In this document: in pieces, positions 1 to 7,417 of the stretch
Layout of the letters: every line of letters starts with the position of its first letter
How positions within the stretch are numbered: position 1 is the stretch's first letter
Source of the DNA: UBA8514 sp050251415
Lineage (GTDB): Bacteria; Bacillota; Clostridia; Lachnospirales; Anaerotignaceae
Assembly: GCA_050251415.1 (NCBI GenBank)
Contig: JBFWMT010000009.1
Location: 1-50,800, forward strand
Direction: 5' to 3'
Length of the DNA: 50,800 nt
Notes under the pieces: model-generated
What the model saw: only the letters and a program-made list of their open reading frames with translations
Database searches by the model: none
Told to the model about the DNA's origin: nothing
Position numbers and translations under genes: made by a program

Positions 1-1122
1 TTTGGTAGTACAGAAGCAGGTTCAGCAGCACTTGTTTTAATGTCACAAGACGGCGCAGAGTACAACGAAATGTTAAAAGCTATGGGTGACAGTGCTGGGG
101 CAACCGAGGATGCTTTTAATAAGATGGCAGCTACACCCGAAGAGAAGATGAAAATGCTTAAAAATAATTTTAGTAACATTGGCATTGAAATAGGTTCTGT
201 ATTATTACCTATTGTTATGGATGTTGCTAACTGGGTATCTGAACATATGCCAGAAATACAGGCTGTAGTTGATGGTGTTATAACAACTATAGGGGCATTA
301 ATTGAAAGTTTGTCTGGTATGATTTCCGCATTAGTTACATCGGCACAAACAGAGGGTACATATTTTAATGGGGTTTGGAACGAAATTCAGATTGTCTGTG
401 AAACAGTATTCAAGGCTATACTAGATATTTTGGCAATATTTACAGCGGCTTTTAATGGTGACTGGGAAGCTGTATGGGAAGGTGTGAAAACACTTATATC
501 AGATGTTTGGGACGGTATTAAGGCATTAGTTGAAAATAACCTAAAAGCTATTATTACCCTTTTAAATGGGATACAACAAGCCTTTAAAAATGCAGCCACA
601 GCACTATTTAACAAGATTAAAGATGGATTTAGCGAAGTTTGGAATAATATTATTTCTTGGATTTCAGGCATATTAACTAACCTTGTTAGTACGATTACGG
701 GCGTTGGAAGTAGAATGTATAGTGCTGGAAAATCTATACTTACTAGCATGTGGAATGGTTTAAAAGATGTATGGTCTAATATTTCAAGTTGGGTGTCTGA
801 AAAAGTTTCATGGATTGCTGATAAGGTGAGTTTTTGGAATAATAGCAACTCAAGCATGAAAACAGATGGTAGCCACAGAACAGGATTAAGTACAGTACCT
901 TTTGATGGCTATTCTGCAATTTTACATAAAAATGAAATGGTGTTAACACAACCAGAAGCCGACAGATATAGAGATGGAAACAGCACAGCCACAAATACAA
1001 CAAACAATTCATCGTTCACAATTAATGTTGGTAGTGTTAGAAATGATAGTGATATAAATAAAATATCACAGAAATTACAGAAAACAATAACGGCAAACAA
1101 CAGAGCATTGGGGGTGGTGTAG
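1..1122 (+). CDS. phage tail tape measure protein, C-terminal part
   Basis: The reading frame is open from the first base, so the gene begins before the window; only the last 373 codons are here. The opening FGSTEAGSAALVL stretch and the following MSQDGAEYNEMLKAM are typical of the central region of siphovirus tape measure proteins, which set tail length and occupy the tail lumen. A long amphipathic and hydrophobic middle (repeated Trp-Asn/Trp-Asp segments, roughly codons 110-260) and a polar Ser/Thr/Asn-rich C-terminus also fit. It is followed without any gap by the distal tail gene, the standard order in siphovirus tail modules. Family assignment is by pattern; exact boundaries of domains cannot be judged from a fragment. 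Confidence 0.8.
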   Translation, partial: FGSTEAGSAALVLMSQDGAEYNEMLKAMGDSAGATEDAFNKMAATPEEKMKMLKNNFSNIGIEIGSVLLPIVMDVANWVSEHMPEIQAVVDGVITTIGALIESLSGMISALVTSAQTEGTYFNGVWNEIQIVCETVFKAILDILAIFTAAFNGDWEAVWEGVKTLISDVWDGIKALVENNLKAIITLLNGIQQAFKNAATALFNKIKDGFSEVWNNIISWISGILTNLVSTITGVGSRMYSAGKSILTSMWNGLKDVWSNISSWVSEKVSWIADKVSFWNNSNSSMKTDGSHRTGLSTVPFDGYSAILHKNEMVLTQPEADRYRDGNSTATNTTNNSSFTINVGSVRNDSDINKISQKLQKTITANNRALGVV

Positions 1123-1956
1123 TTGGCAATATTAAGTAGAATAAAAGGGTTTTTATTTAATGGTATGGAGGTAAACAATAGCCTTGACAATGGTATTTAT
1201 CTTCTTGATGTCAATAAAGATGCCACAGCAGAATTATTGTACACAAGTTTTGATATCCCTAAAAGAGATGGGACATTAACACTAGAAAATAGATATGAAA
1301 ATAAAGTTATTACTGTAACCGTTGGTATTTATGCTAAAAGTGTTACAGAAAGAAGAAACATAGAAAGAAATTTAATTAAAAATATGGTGGGTATTGAAGG
1401 TAGGCTTATTTTCTTAGATGAGCCTACCTTATTTTATAGAGCGAAAATATATAGTGGCATAGGTAGAACCGAAGGGGATGTATTTACAGAAATACAGATT
1501 TCTTTTTTGTGTATGCCATTCTTATACGAACTCTATGACGATAGCCGAGATTACACAATCAATCAGCTTGCAAATACCACAGTTGAAAGTTTAAGTGGCT
1601 TACTGGTAAATAAATCAGCATGGCAGAATATAACAGCTAGGACAGTTAAAATAATCGTTAACAGTGGCAATTACAAGGCTTTACCAACAATTTTAATTAG
1701 TGGTACGGCTGACCTTGTAACGGTGCAAATTGAGGATACAGCTTTTAGTGTTGCTAATGTTAACGGTATTGTATATGTGGATTGCGACAAAATGATATGC
1801 TATACCGTTTCAGGCAGTACAAAAACAAGCAAGCTAACAGATTTTACTGGTAGTTTCCCAATAGTAAAGGTTGGTTCAAATGCCGTGATAATTGACGGTA
1901 CAAGCCTTAACTTGCTTGAAGTTACAATAAATTATCCAAACACATACATAGTTTAA
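1123..1956 (+). CDS. phage distal tail protein (Dit / siphovirus tail component family)
   Basis: A 277-residue protein that starts at TTG immediately after the TAG of the tape measure gene, with a GGGGGTGG ribosome-binding site inside the upstream gene. The N-terminus (FNGMEVNNSLDNGIYLLDV, then a FDIPKRDGTL segment) resembles the N-terminal ring domain of siphovirus distal tail proteins, which form the hub joining the tail tube to the baseplate. Size and position between tape measure and fibre/endopeptidase genes agree. The C-terminal 130 residues would be the galectin-like or oligosaccharide-binding-like half. No alternative role is suggested by the sequence; confidence rests on family pattern plus gene order. 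Confidence 0.72.
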   Translation: MAILSRIKGFLFNGMEVNNSLDNGIYLLDVNKDATAELLYTSFDIPKRDGTLTLENRYENKVITVTVGIYAKSVTERRNIERNLIKNMVGIEGRLIFLDEPTLFYRAKIYSGIGRTEGDVFTEIQISFLCMPFLYELYDDSRDYTINQLANTTVESLSGLLVNKSAWQNITARTVKIIVNSGNYKALPTILISGTADLVTVQIEDTAFSVANVNGIVYVDCDKMICYTVSGSTKTSKLTDFTGSFPIVKVGSNAVIIDGTSLNLLEVTINYPNTYIV

Positions 1957-1967
1957 GGAGGTGCAAT

Positions 1968-2984
1968 ATGGATTTACAATGGATAAATGGAACTGATGAT
2001 GTTGCAGAAATGGCAACCAAAACAAATGTAAACTTTAACGCACTCGAGGAAGGTGTGAGTGAGGATATAGCTACAGCCAAAACCGAAGCTATCACAGAAA
2101 CGCAGACTTGGACAAAGGGGACGTTTAGCAACCCTAATTTGCTTCCAAACGGTGATTTTCAAGTTTGGCAGAGAGGTACAGTTTTTACTAATGTTGCTGG
2201 TGTATATACTGCTGATAGATGGTTAAACCATATATCTAATTCAAACGTATCACGGCAGGTAAATACGTCTCCTACACCATGTGAATACAGCTTATTACTT
2301 GAAAAACAAGATGGTTTGTATGGATATGCAAGGATTTCGCAAATTTTAGAAAGTTATTCTGTTTTTAGCGGATTACCTATGACATTAAGCCTGTATGCAA
2401 GAGGTACAGGAGGGTTTGTTGGTGATTTACGTTCATATTTAGGCAGTACAGATAAATCAAATGCCTTAACGTCGGAATGGCAAAAGATAGAATATACTGT
2501 AGCCAGTGCCACGTTTGGGAGTGATACGTATCAAAAAGGGGTTTCGTTTTTTATTGAAACAACAGCTATAGGACAAGGCGTAGAGTTGGCGGCAGTTAAG
2601 CTTGAATTAGGCTCTGTTGCAACACCTTTTGTACCTAGACCATATGGGGAAGAATTAGCGTTGTGCAAGAGATATTATCAAACGATAAATGTTAATACAA
2701 GAAATAGAGCAAACTCAATTACACCAGGGACACTAAGTTTTTACTTTCCAATTTCTGAAATGAGGATTTCTCCAACTATGGTTATGCACGGAACAGAAGA
2801 AACTGATTATGCAGTAAGAACACTAGCAGGTACAGCGGCAACGGGGTTTACTTATGCAATTAGTGCTTTAACAACGCCTAATCAATTTGGGTTAAATGCA
2901 AATAAAGCATCTCATGGATTGCCCGACGGAGTATTTGCAATAACCACTAGCGACGGATACATCGCTTTAGATGCAGAACTATAA
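1968..2984 (+). CDS. phage tail fibre-like structural protein with carbohydrate-binding-type module
   Basis: A 338-residue protein with a strong AAGGAGG site 7 bases before its ATG. After a short helical N-terminus (ending in TETQTWTKGTF) comes NLLPNGDFQVWQRGT and, a little later, ADRWL, a signature seen in many tail-fibre proteins of phages of Gram-positive bacteria and thought to begin a beta-sandwich carbohydrate-binding module. The remaining part is beta-rich with few charged residues. The likely role is host surface recognition, as part of the baseplate or tail tip. This is inferred from motif and position; the receptor is unknown. Confidence 0.6.
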   Translation: MDLQWINGTDDVAEMATKTNVNFNALEEGVSEDIATAKTEAITETQTWTKGTFSNPNLLPNGDFQVWQRGTVFTNVAGVYTADRWLNHISNSNVSRQVNTSPTPCEYSLLLEKQDGLYGYARISQILESYSVFSGLPMTLSLYARGTGGFVGDLRSYLGSTDKSNALTSEWQKIEYTVASATFGSDTYQKGVSFFIETTAIGQGVELAAVKLELGSVATPFVPRPYGEELALCKRYYQTINVNTRNRANSITPGTLSFYFPISEMRISPTMVMHGTEETDYAVRTLAGTAATGFTYAISALTTPNQFGLNANKASHGLPDGVFAITTSDGYIALDAEL

Positions 2985-2998
2985 GAGGGGTGATTATA

Positions 2999-3346
2999 TT
3001 GGAAGAATTTTATAATAAGCACTACGTAAGACTTGATACAGACGGTCGTATAATCAAAGGGTTTTCGGATGCGTTTGAACAACCTATCGAGGGAGATATT
3101 TGTATTAATGAGCAAGGTGGTAGACATTTTGAAATGTTTGGGGTTGTTAATCCACCGTTAATGAATATGCAAGGAATTTACATTTATAAGTATATTGATG
3201 AAGTTGTAATGGAAAGAACACCAGAAGAAATACAGGCAGATATTAGTAATTTACCACAATCAGAACTTTCAGACAAGCAAAAACTTGAGACAGCGGAAGA
3301 TACAATTGAAGTATTATTAACACAAATTTTACCAATGTTGGCATAG
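2999..3346 (+). CDS. small phage structural or accessory protein, unknown function
   Basis: A 115-residue acidic protein. A GTG at 2990 would overlap the AGAGGGG Shine-Dalgarno sequence, so the TTG at 2999, 8 bases after it, is the better start; it gives an N-terminus LEEFYNKHYVRLDTDGRIIKG. The C-terminus is a helical LETAEDTIEVLLTQILPML, the kind of tail seen in many small proteins encoded between fibre and XkdX-like genes in siphovirus tail modules. It lies 14 bases after the fibre gene and shares its operon. I cannot name the family; a baseplate accessory or fibre-assembly role is only a guess from position. Confidence 0.6.
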   Translation: MEEFYNKHYVRLDTDGRIIKGFSDAFEQPIEGDICINEQGGRHFEMFGVVNPPLMNMQGIYIYKYIDEVVMERTPEEIQADISNLPQSELSDKQKLETAEDTIEVLLTQILPMLA

Positions 3347-3374
3347 TAAACTAGATTACCTAAGGAGGTATGTT

Positions 3375-3548
3375 ATGATGACAGAATTTATTGCAAATAG
3401 AATTATTCAAGCAGCAAAAATTAGCACAGAGAATGGTATTAATAAGTACAAGGCTTATTTTGTTAACACAAGCTTGTACGAAGCGTGGCGAGCAGATGTA
3501 AACACTATTTTAGAACTGGAGGGTTACAGTGCTTGTATTGTAGCTTAA
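3375..3548 (+). CDS. 57-residue conserved-looking phage protein, unknown function
   Basis: A short gene with a perfect TAAGGAGG ribosome-binding site 6 bases before ATG. The product starts MMTEFIANRIIQAA and has KYKAYFVNTSLYEAW followed by a helix ending in EGYSACIV. Very small proteins of this type (XkdX-like and related) are regularly found between fibre and endopeptidase genes in Clostridia prophages. It is immediately followed by an intrinsic terminator at 3557-3593, so it is the last gene of this transcription unit. No enzymatic motif is visible. Confidence 0.65.
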   Translation: MMTEFIANRIIQAAKISTENGINKYKAYFVNTSLYEAWRADVNTILELEGYSACIVA

Positions 3549-3556
3549 ACAGATTA

Positions 3557-3593
3557 AAGAACGGTTCAATTAATTTTGAGCCGTTCTTTTTTT
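3557..3593 (+). terminator. intrinsic terminator inside the tail module
   Basis: The stem AAAGAACGGTTCAA pairs with TTTGAGCCGTTCTTT around a short A/T loop and runs into seven T residues. It separates the 57-residue gene from the tail endopeptidase gene, so the latter needs read-through or its own promoter. Confidence 0.85.
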
Positions 3594-3649
3594 AGAAAGA
3601 TGGTGATTATATCAGTTATCCAATTATAGTAAACAAAAACGCATTAACC

Positions 3650-5197
3650 GTGCCTTTAGCATATCTAAATAATATCGAAGAAGGTACATGCATTATAAAA
3701 GAAACAATTAACGGGGAGTATACATTAAATTTTACCGCTATTATTGAGGAATTTAAAACAGAATTTCTCTACGATGAAAATAATTTAATTGAGGTTGATG
3801 GAGATTTATTTAAGCCATTAATCTTTGAGGAAATACATAGCGAGGACGGTCTACTAACCATTTCTGTAAGCTGTGAGCATATCACTTATGAATTGCTTAA
3901 TAATGTTATGGATGATTTTGGCTACAGCTACAAGGACATTACAACGGTTATTACAGCCTGTTTAATGGGTACAGATTTTACCTTAGCTGGTACTGATGTA
4001 ACTTTAAAAACGGATATAGCCTATACAGAAGAATGCAATAGCAAGCAAATATTACAAGCTATAGCCAACAACTGGAAAGCGGAGTTAAAGTATAACCGCT
4101 ATAACATCTACGCATATAACCGCATAGGCGCAGATAGGGGTGTTGATTTCCGTTTCGGTAAGAATGTTACAGGTTTAAAGCGTACCGTTGACCGCAGTAC
4201 CAGAGATAGCGAGGGCAACCCTATAACTAGTTATGAGGTTGATGTGGTTGAACTGAAATTTGTTGATGAAGATTATGCACAGCTTGAATACTTTGAGTTG
4301 GGTGACACTGTAAGGATTGTCGACAGTGCTTTAAATATATCTGTTAAACAAAGAATTGTAAGCCTTGAGAGGGATGTTCTGACAGGCAAGAATACATCTT
4401 TAACACTAGGCAATGTGACGGACGATATACGTACCACAATCAGCAGTATGCAATCTGATGTGACAGAGGTAAAGCAAGTAGTAACAAACAGTTCACCAGA
4501 TTGGAATAAGATAAAAGAGATTACCGACAATTTGGGCAATGTTATTGCAAGTAAATTAGCTGGTACATTACAGCTTGCCACTACAGCCATTGAAAACGCA
4601 ACCACTACAATGAAAATATCTGACAATGGTATATTGTTTCATAATCAACCGACGGAGGAATTAAGCACCTTTGCGTGTCTGCTGAACAGTAACGGCATTA
4701 CATTTGCTAATTCAAAGGACGTTAGCGGAAATTGGGTGTGGCAATCAGCTTTAAATTCAGAGGGATTAATTGCTAACAAGGTTGTTGCTAGTGCCTTATA
4801 TGGGTTGGCTATGGAGGCTGTAAGCATAGTGGGTGGAACTATCACAGGTGGCGTGATAAACGGTGTCACAATGGAAGGTAGCAAAATCTATGCTGGCAAT
4901 AGAACTACTGGTAATTATACAGAAATTTCATCTGGTGGCAATATTAGAGTTTACCAAAACAATTATTTATCAGCTAGTTTTTGGACAAATGAAGATATGG
5001 GCGGTTATATGACAATCCATAATTCTGTAGGGTATGAGATATTTAGAATACAAGGTATTGGTTCTGCTAATGAGGTAGATATTCAATCAGCAGAGGGCAA
5101 CTGGTCAATGGGTGTAGGTAAAAATTTACGTATACTTGGTAACATCATATTAAATGGGGATTTAACGGTTTATGGAACATTTAGCAATCCACAGTAA
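3650..5197 (+). CDS. phage minor structural protein, tail endopeptidase/spike type
   Basis: A 515-residue protein if GTG 3650 is the start. The frame is open back to 3596, and the residues before 3650 (SYPIIVNKNALT) look like genuine N-terminal sequence of this family, but no ATG, GTG or TTG exists there, only ATC/ATA-type codons such as ATC 3611. The N-terminal ~260 residues (AYLNNIEEGTCIIKETINGE, LEYFELGDTVRIVD) match the phage minor structural protein/prophage tail endopeptidase N-terminal domain that forms the baseplate hub in siphoviruses. A helical linker (DDIRTTISSMQSDVTEVKQ) leads to a beta-repeat C-terminus resembling a spike or fibre shaft. It lies directly after a terminator and before the holin. 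Confidence 0.75.
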   Translation: MPLAYLNNIEEGTCIIKETINGEYTLNFTAIIEEFKTEFLYDENNLIEVDGDLFKPLIFEEIHSEDGLLTISVSCEHITYELLNNVMDDFGYSYKDITTVITACLMGTDFTLAGTDVTLKTDIAYTEECNSKQILQAIANNWKAELKYNRYNIYAYNRIGADRGVDFRFGKNVTGLKRTVDRSTRDSEGNPITSYEVDVVELKFVDEDYAQLEYFELGDTVRIVDSALNISVKQRIVSLERDVLTGKNTSLTLGNVTDDIRTTISSMQSDVTEVKQVVTNSSPDWNKIKEITDNLGNVIASKLAGTLQLATTAIENATTTMKISDNGILFHNQPTEELSTFACLLNSNGITFANSKDVSGNWVWQSALNSEGLIANKVVASALYGLAMEAVSIVGGTITGGVINGVTMEGSKIYAGNRTTGNYTEISSGGNIRVYQNNYLSASFWTNEDMGGYMTIHNSVGYEIFRIQGIGSANEVDIQSAEGNWSMGVGKNLRILGNIILNGDLTVYGTFSNPQ

Positions 5198-5216
5198 AAG
5201 AAAGAGAGGTACATAA

Positions 5217-5498
5217 ATGGATATAGCAAACTTAATTAACACTTTTGGTTTTCCTACTGCTTGCGTTATAGCTTGCGGTTTTTTTATTTGGAAAATGGAG
5301 GAACAACAAATAAAAGACAAAGAGCAGCTTTATACGGAATTGGAAAAATCCAGAGAAACGACAAATAAAGCAACCGAAACAACAAATAATGCCACATTAG
5401 CGACAAGTAAAGCATTAGATACAATTAAATTATATGCAGATAAGTTGGATATTATTGAAAGTGATGTAAAGGAAATAAAAGAGAAAGTTGTAGGGTAA
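5217..5498 (+). CDS. BhlA/UviB-type holin
   Basis: A 93-residue protein with one N-terminal membrane segment (about residues 8-26, ACVIACGFFIW) followed by a charged coiled-coil tail rich in Thr, Asn, Lys and Glu. This layout is that of the BhlA/UviB bacteriocin-holin family of Bacillota phages, which permeabilise the membrane at lysis. GAGAGG lies 7 bases before ATG. It follows the spike gene by 19 bases. Unusually, no endolysin gene follows: the next recognisable coding sequence is the yebC fragment. Either the lysin lies in the part of the prophage outside the window or it has been lost. Confidence 0.8.
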   Translation: MDIANLINTFGFPTACVIACGFFIWKMEEQQIKDKEQLYTELEKSRETTNKATETTNNATLATSKALDTIKLYADKLDIIESDVKEIKEKVVG

Positions 5499-5500
5499 TA

Positions 5501-5529
5501 TTGACGTTTACTACGTTTTATGTTATCAT
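5501..5529 (+). promoter_or_regulatory. sigma-A-like promoter near the prophage end
   Basis: TTGACG and TATCAT with a 17-base spacer, directly after the holin stop codon. No clear gene follows before the yebC fragment, so it could serve a small transcript or be fortuitous. Confidence 0.4.
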
Positions 5530-5622
5530 TCAGTGATGATATACGAAGTGATGTACGAACATAAACCATCATTGTGAATAGAGTGTATAAAATAAGTGTG
5601 ATTTTTCTGAAACCCTTGATAA

Positions 5623-5730
5623 ATGGGCGTTTTAACAAGTGATGAAGATATTAAAAAGATGAATAAACTTCTGGACTTGCTTGATGAAGATGACGATGTT
5701 CAGAATGTTTACCACAATTGGGACGAATAA
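5623..5730 (+). pseudogene. yebC: 3' fragment of yebC (YebC/PmpR-family regulator), probable prophage attachment site
   Basis: The 35-codon frame ends with DEDIKKMNKLLDLLDEDDDV and QNVYHNWDE, which is the conserved C-terminus of YebC/TACO1-family proteins (normally ~240 residues). Nothing of the preceding ~210 residues is present, and the first four codons (MGVL) do not belong to YebC. The fragment directly borders phage lysis genes on the left and a terminator on the right. The simplest reading is that the phage integrated within the 3' end of yebC, regenerating the intact C-terminus on its far side and leaving this copy as one attachment site. The integrase and other att site would be outside the window. 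Confidence 0.75.
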
Positions 5731-5737
5731 ATAACAA

Positions 5738-5787
5738 AAGACCTACAGACCTTGATTTTATAGGGTTTGTAGGTCTTGTTTTTTTGG
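5738..5787 (+). terminator. intrinsic terminator after the yebC fragment
   Basis: AAGACCTACA pairs with TGTAGGTCTT across a ~20-base loop and is followed by GTTTTTTTT. It is probably the native yebC terminator retained beside the attachment site. Confidence 0.85.
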
Positions 5788-5801
5788 GAGCGTACTAAAA
5801 G

Positions 5802-5836
5802 CGGTATAGCATTTACAAGGTGCTATGCCGTTTTTT
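5802..5836 (+). terminator. second intrinsic terminator
   Basis: CGGTATAGCA and TGCTATGCCG form a 10-bp stem with one wobble pair around a 9-base loop, followed by six T. Together with the one at 5738 it isolates the prophage end from the genes downstream. Confidence 0.8.
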
Positions 5837-5846
5837 CTGTAAAAAG

Positions 5847-5881
5847 ACTGTTTCACGTCAAAAAAGGACCATTTCACGTCA
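5847..5881. repeat. short direct repeats, possible insertion-sequence end
   Basis: Two copies of TTTCACGTCA (5851-5860 and 5872-5881), each preceded by GACTG or GACCA, lie 21 bases apart. Short tandem terminal repeats of this kind are known at the ends of IS21-family elements, but no transposase remnant is visible in the 354-base stretch without a gene from 5731 to 6084. The rest of that stretch holds only the two terminators and A/T-rich DNA. Confidence 0.3.
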
Positions 5882-6084
5882 CATCTATAGAAATTGCAAA
5901 GCTTTAGTGATAGCATAAGATAGTGAAAGGGCAAGGGAAAAGTTGGGAGTGGAGTAATCTATTTGAGTTGCATAGTCAGGTGCTATATTTAATGTGTAGA
6001 TTATTCCAATAAAGTGGACTAACTTTTCAAAGAATATACATCACTAATAGCTAATTGTTTAACAATTCCATGGAGGAAAATCTA

Positions 6085-7329
6085 ATGAAAAGATTTGTTG
6101 CATTGGTACTTTCAGCTTCAATGATTTTAGGTCTTTCAGCAAATGCATTTGCTGAAGAAAACTTACTACGCTATTGCAATACAGGATATGTGTATTATTG
6201 TGTAGGAAAGGGAATAACAGGTAGCGAGAAGATTGATACGACGCAAGAGGCAGAAACTGTTGCGAACTATATCAGCAAATGGGGGTATGATTCCAACTTA
6301 TTTGAAAATGCACGTCAATCAGATTTCAATGATGGAAGGCTTAACAGTCCTGTAACCTACTATGCTGGGCACGGAAGTGTTACATCCGTTGACACAGGCG
6401 CTTCAGGCATATCTACAGGTAATCAAAATGGATTTTATAGTATAAAAAATTTAGACCTTAGCACTGCTGAATTGGTTTTCTTAGCCGCTTGCTATACTGC
6501 GGATAACAGTGATAGTAGTGCTCCATTGCCAATTTCACGTTATATGGCTAATCTTGGGGTTAGTGGTCAAATTTGTACGATAGGGTGGCATGGTAAACCA
6601 GATACTGTACATATGATAACCTTTTCTGAGGCTTTTTTTGAAGCACTAGATAATGGTGATAGTTATTCAGAGGCAGCAAGACATGCTAAAAAAGAAACGA
6701 AAAAAATAACGGGTGGACAAACTTCTGGGGGTATATATACTTATGAGTTGTTTGGGGCTGTGAATAATACAATAACCGAAATCGGTAACTCCTTAAAACG
6801 GACTGCTAAGAAATCTGTGCTTGAAATGTCGATTGATGATACACTACCACAGTACATAGTAGACGGTGATGTGTATTACTATGAATTTTCAAAGGATTAT
6901 AATGAAATAGAACAGTGTATAAAAGAAAATTTTAATCCCAACTTTGATATCGATGATTTCCAAGTTACAGAAGAAGGAGCAGAAGGCGAAAACGCTGAAA
7001 ACTCATTATCTTTAAGATATGTTGTTGATGGTTTTGTTTCCGATTTTGGATATGAACTTCTTGTTGAAAAAAATAGAGTTTTATTATTTACTCAATTGGG
7101 AACAGATATTATTGATAATGTTCCCGTAATAGACAAAGACAATATGCTTAGCGATGAAGAGCTTTGTAAAATGGCAGTAGCTGATGACGATGATTCAGTT
7201 GTTGTCGCTGAACAAGAAGTTAATAGATACGTAGATTCGGCTACGGGCAAAATAAAGTACATTGTTAACACCGTTTATGGTGAAGAGGGAGGTTGCTATT
7301 GTGCTGTAGGTTTTGAATACTTGCAATAA
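6085..7329 (+). CDS. secreted caspase-fold (clan CD-like) protein with unrecognised C-terminal domain
   Basis: The ATG at 6085, 8 bases after GGAGG, gives a clean signal peptide (MKRFVALVLSASMILG, cleavage after AFA at residue 23); an upstream TTG would destroy it. Total length is 414. Residues ~28-245 have the two hallmarks of the caspase/CHAT/gingipain fold: a hydrophobic strand ending in TYYAGHGS (His96) and a second ending in LVFLAACYTAD (Cys136), followed by SRYMANLGVSG and a helical GDSYSEAARHAKKETKK. Residues ~250-414 form a separate domain shared with the next gene product. I infer an exported cysteine peptidase or a catalytically related sensor; the substrate is unknown. The next gene follows after an 88-base spacer containing a hairpin. 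Confidence 0.7.
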   Translation: MKRFVALVLSASMILGLSANAFAEENLLRYCNTGYVYYCVGKGITGSEKIDTTQEAETVANYISKWGYDSNLFENARQSDFNDGRLNSPVTYYAGHGSVTSVDTGASGISTGNQNGFYSIKNLDLSTAELVFLAACYTADNSDSSAPLPISRYMANLGVSGQICTIGWHGKPDTVHMITFSEAFFEALDNGDSYSEAARHAKKETKKITGGQTSGGIYTYELFGAVNNTITEIGNSLKRTAKKSVLEMSIDDTLPQYIVDGDVYYYEFSKDYNEIEQCIKENFNPNFDIDDFQVTEEGAEGENAENSLSLRYVVDGFVSDFGYELLVEKNRVLLFTQLGTDIIDNVPVIDKDNMLSDEELCKMAVADDDDSVVVAEQEVNRYVDSATGKIKYIVNTVYGEEGGCYCAVGFEYLQ

Positions 7330-7368
7330 AGCTTTAAAGGTTGAATAATGAATATACCATGTTTTATT

Positions 7369-7396
7369 ACGTGTTGTGGGTTTACCCGCAACACGT
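7369..7396 (+). other. intercistronic stem-loop
   Basis: ACGTGTTGTGGG pairs with CCCGCAACACGT (one wobble) around TTTA. It is followed by only three T, so it is a weak terminator at best and could be an mRNA-processing or stability element between the two paralogous secreted-protein genes. Confidence 0.6.
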
Positions 7397-7417
7397 TTCA
7401 TTAGAGAGGGGAAGAAT

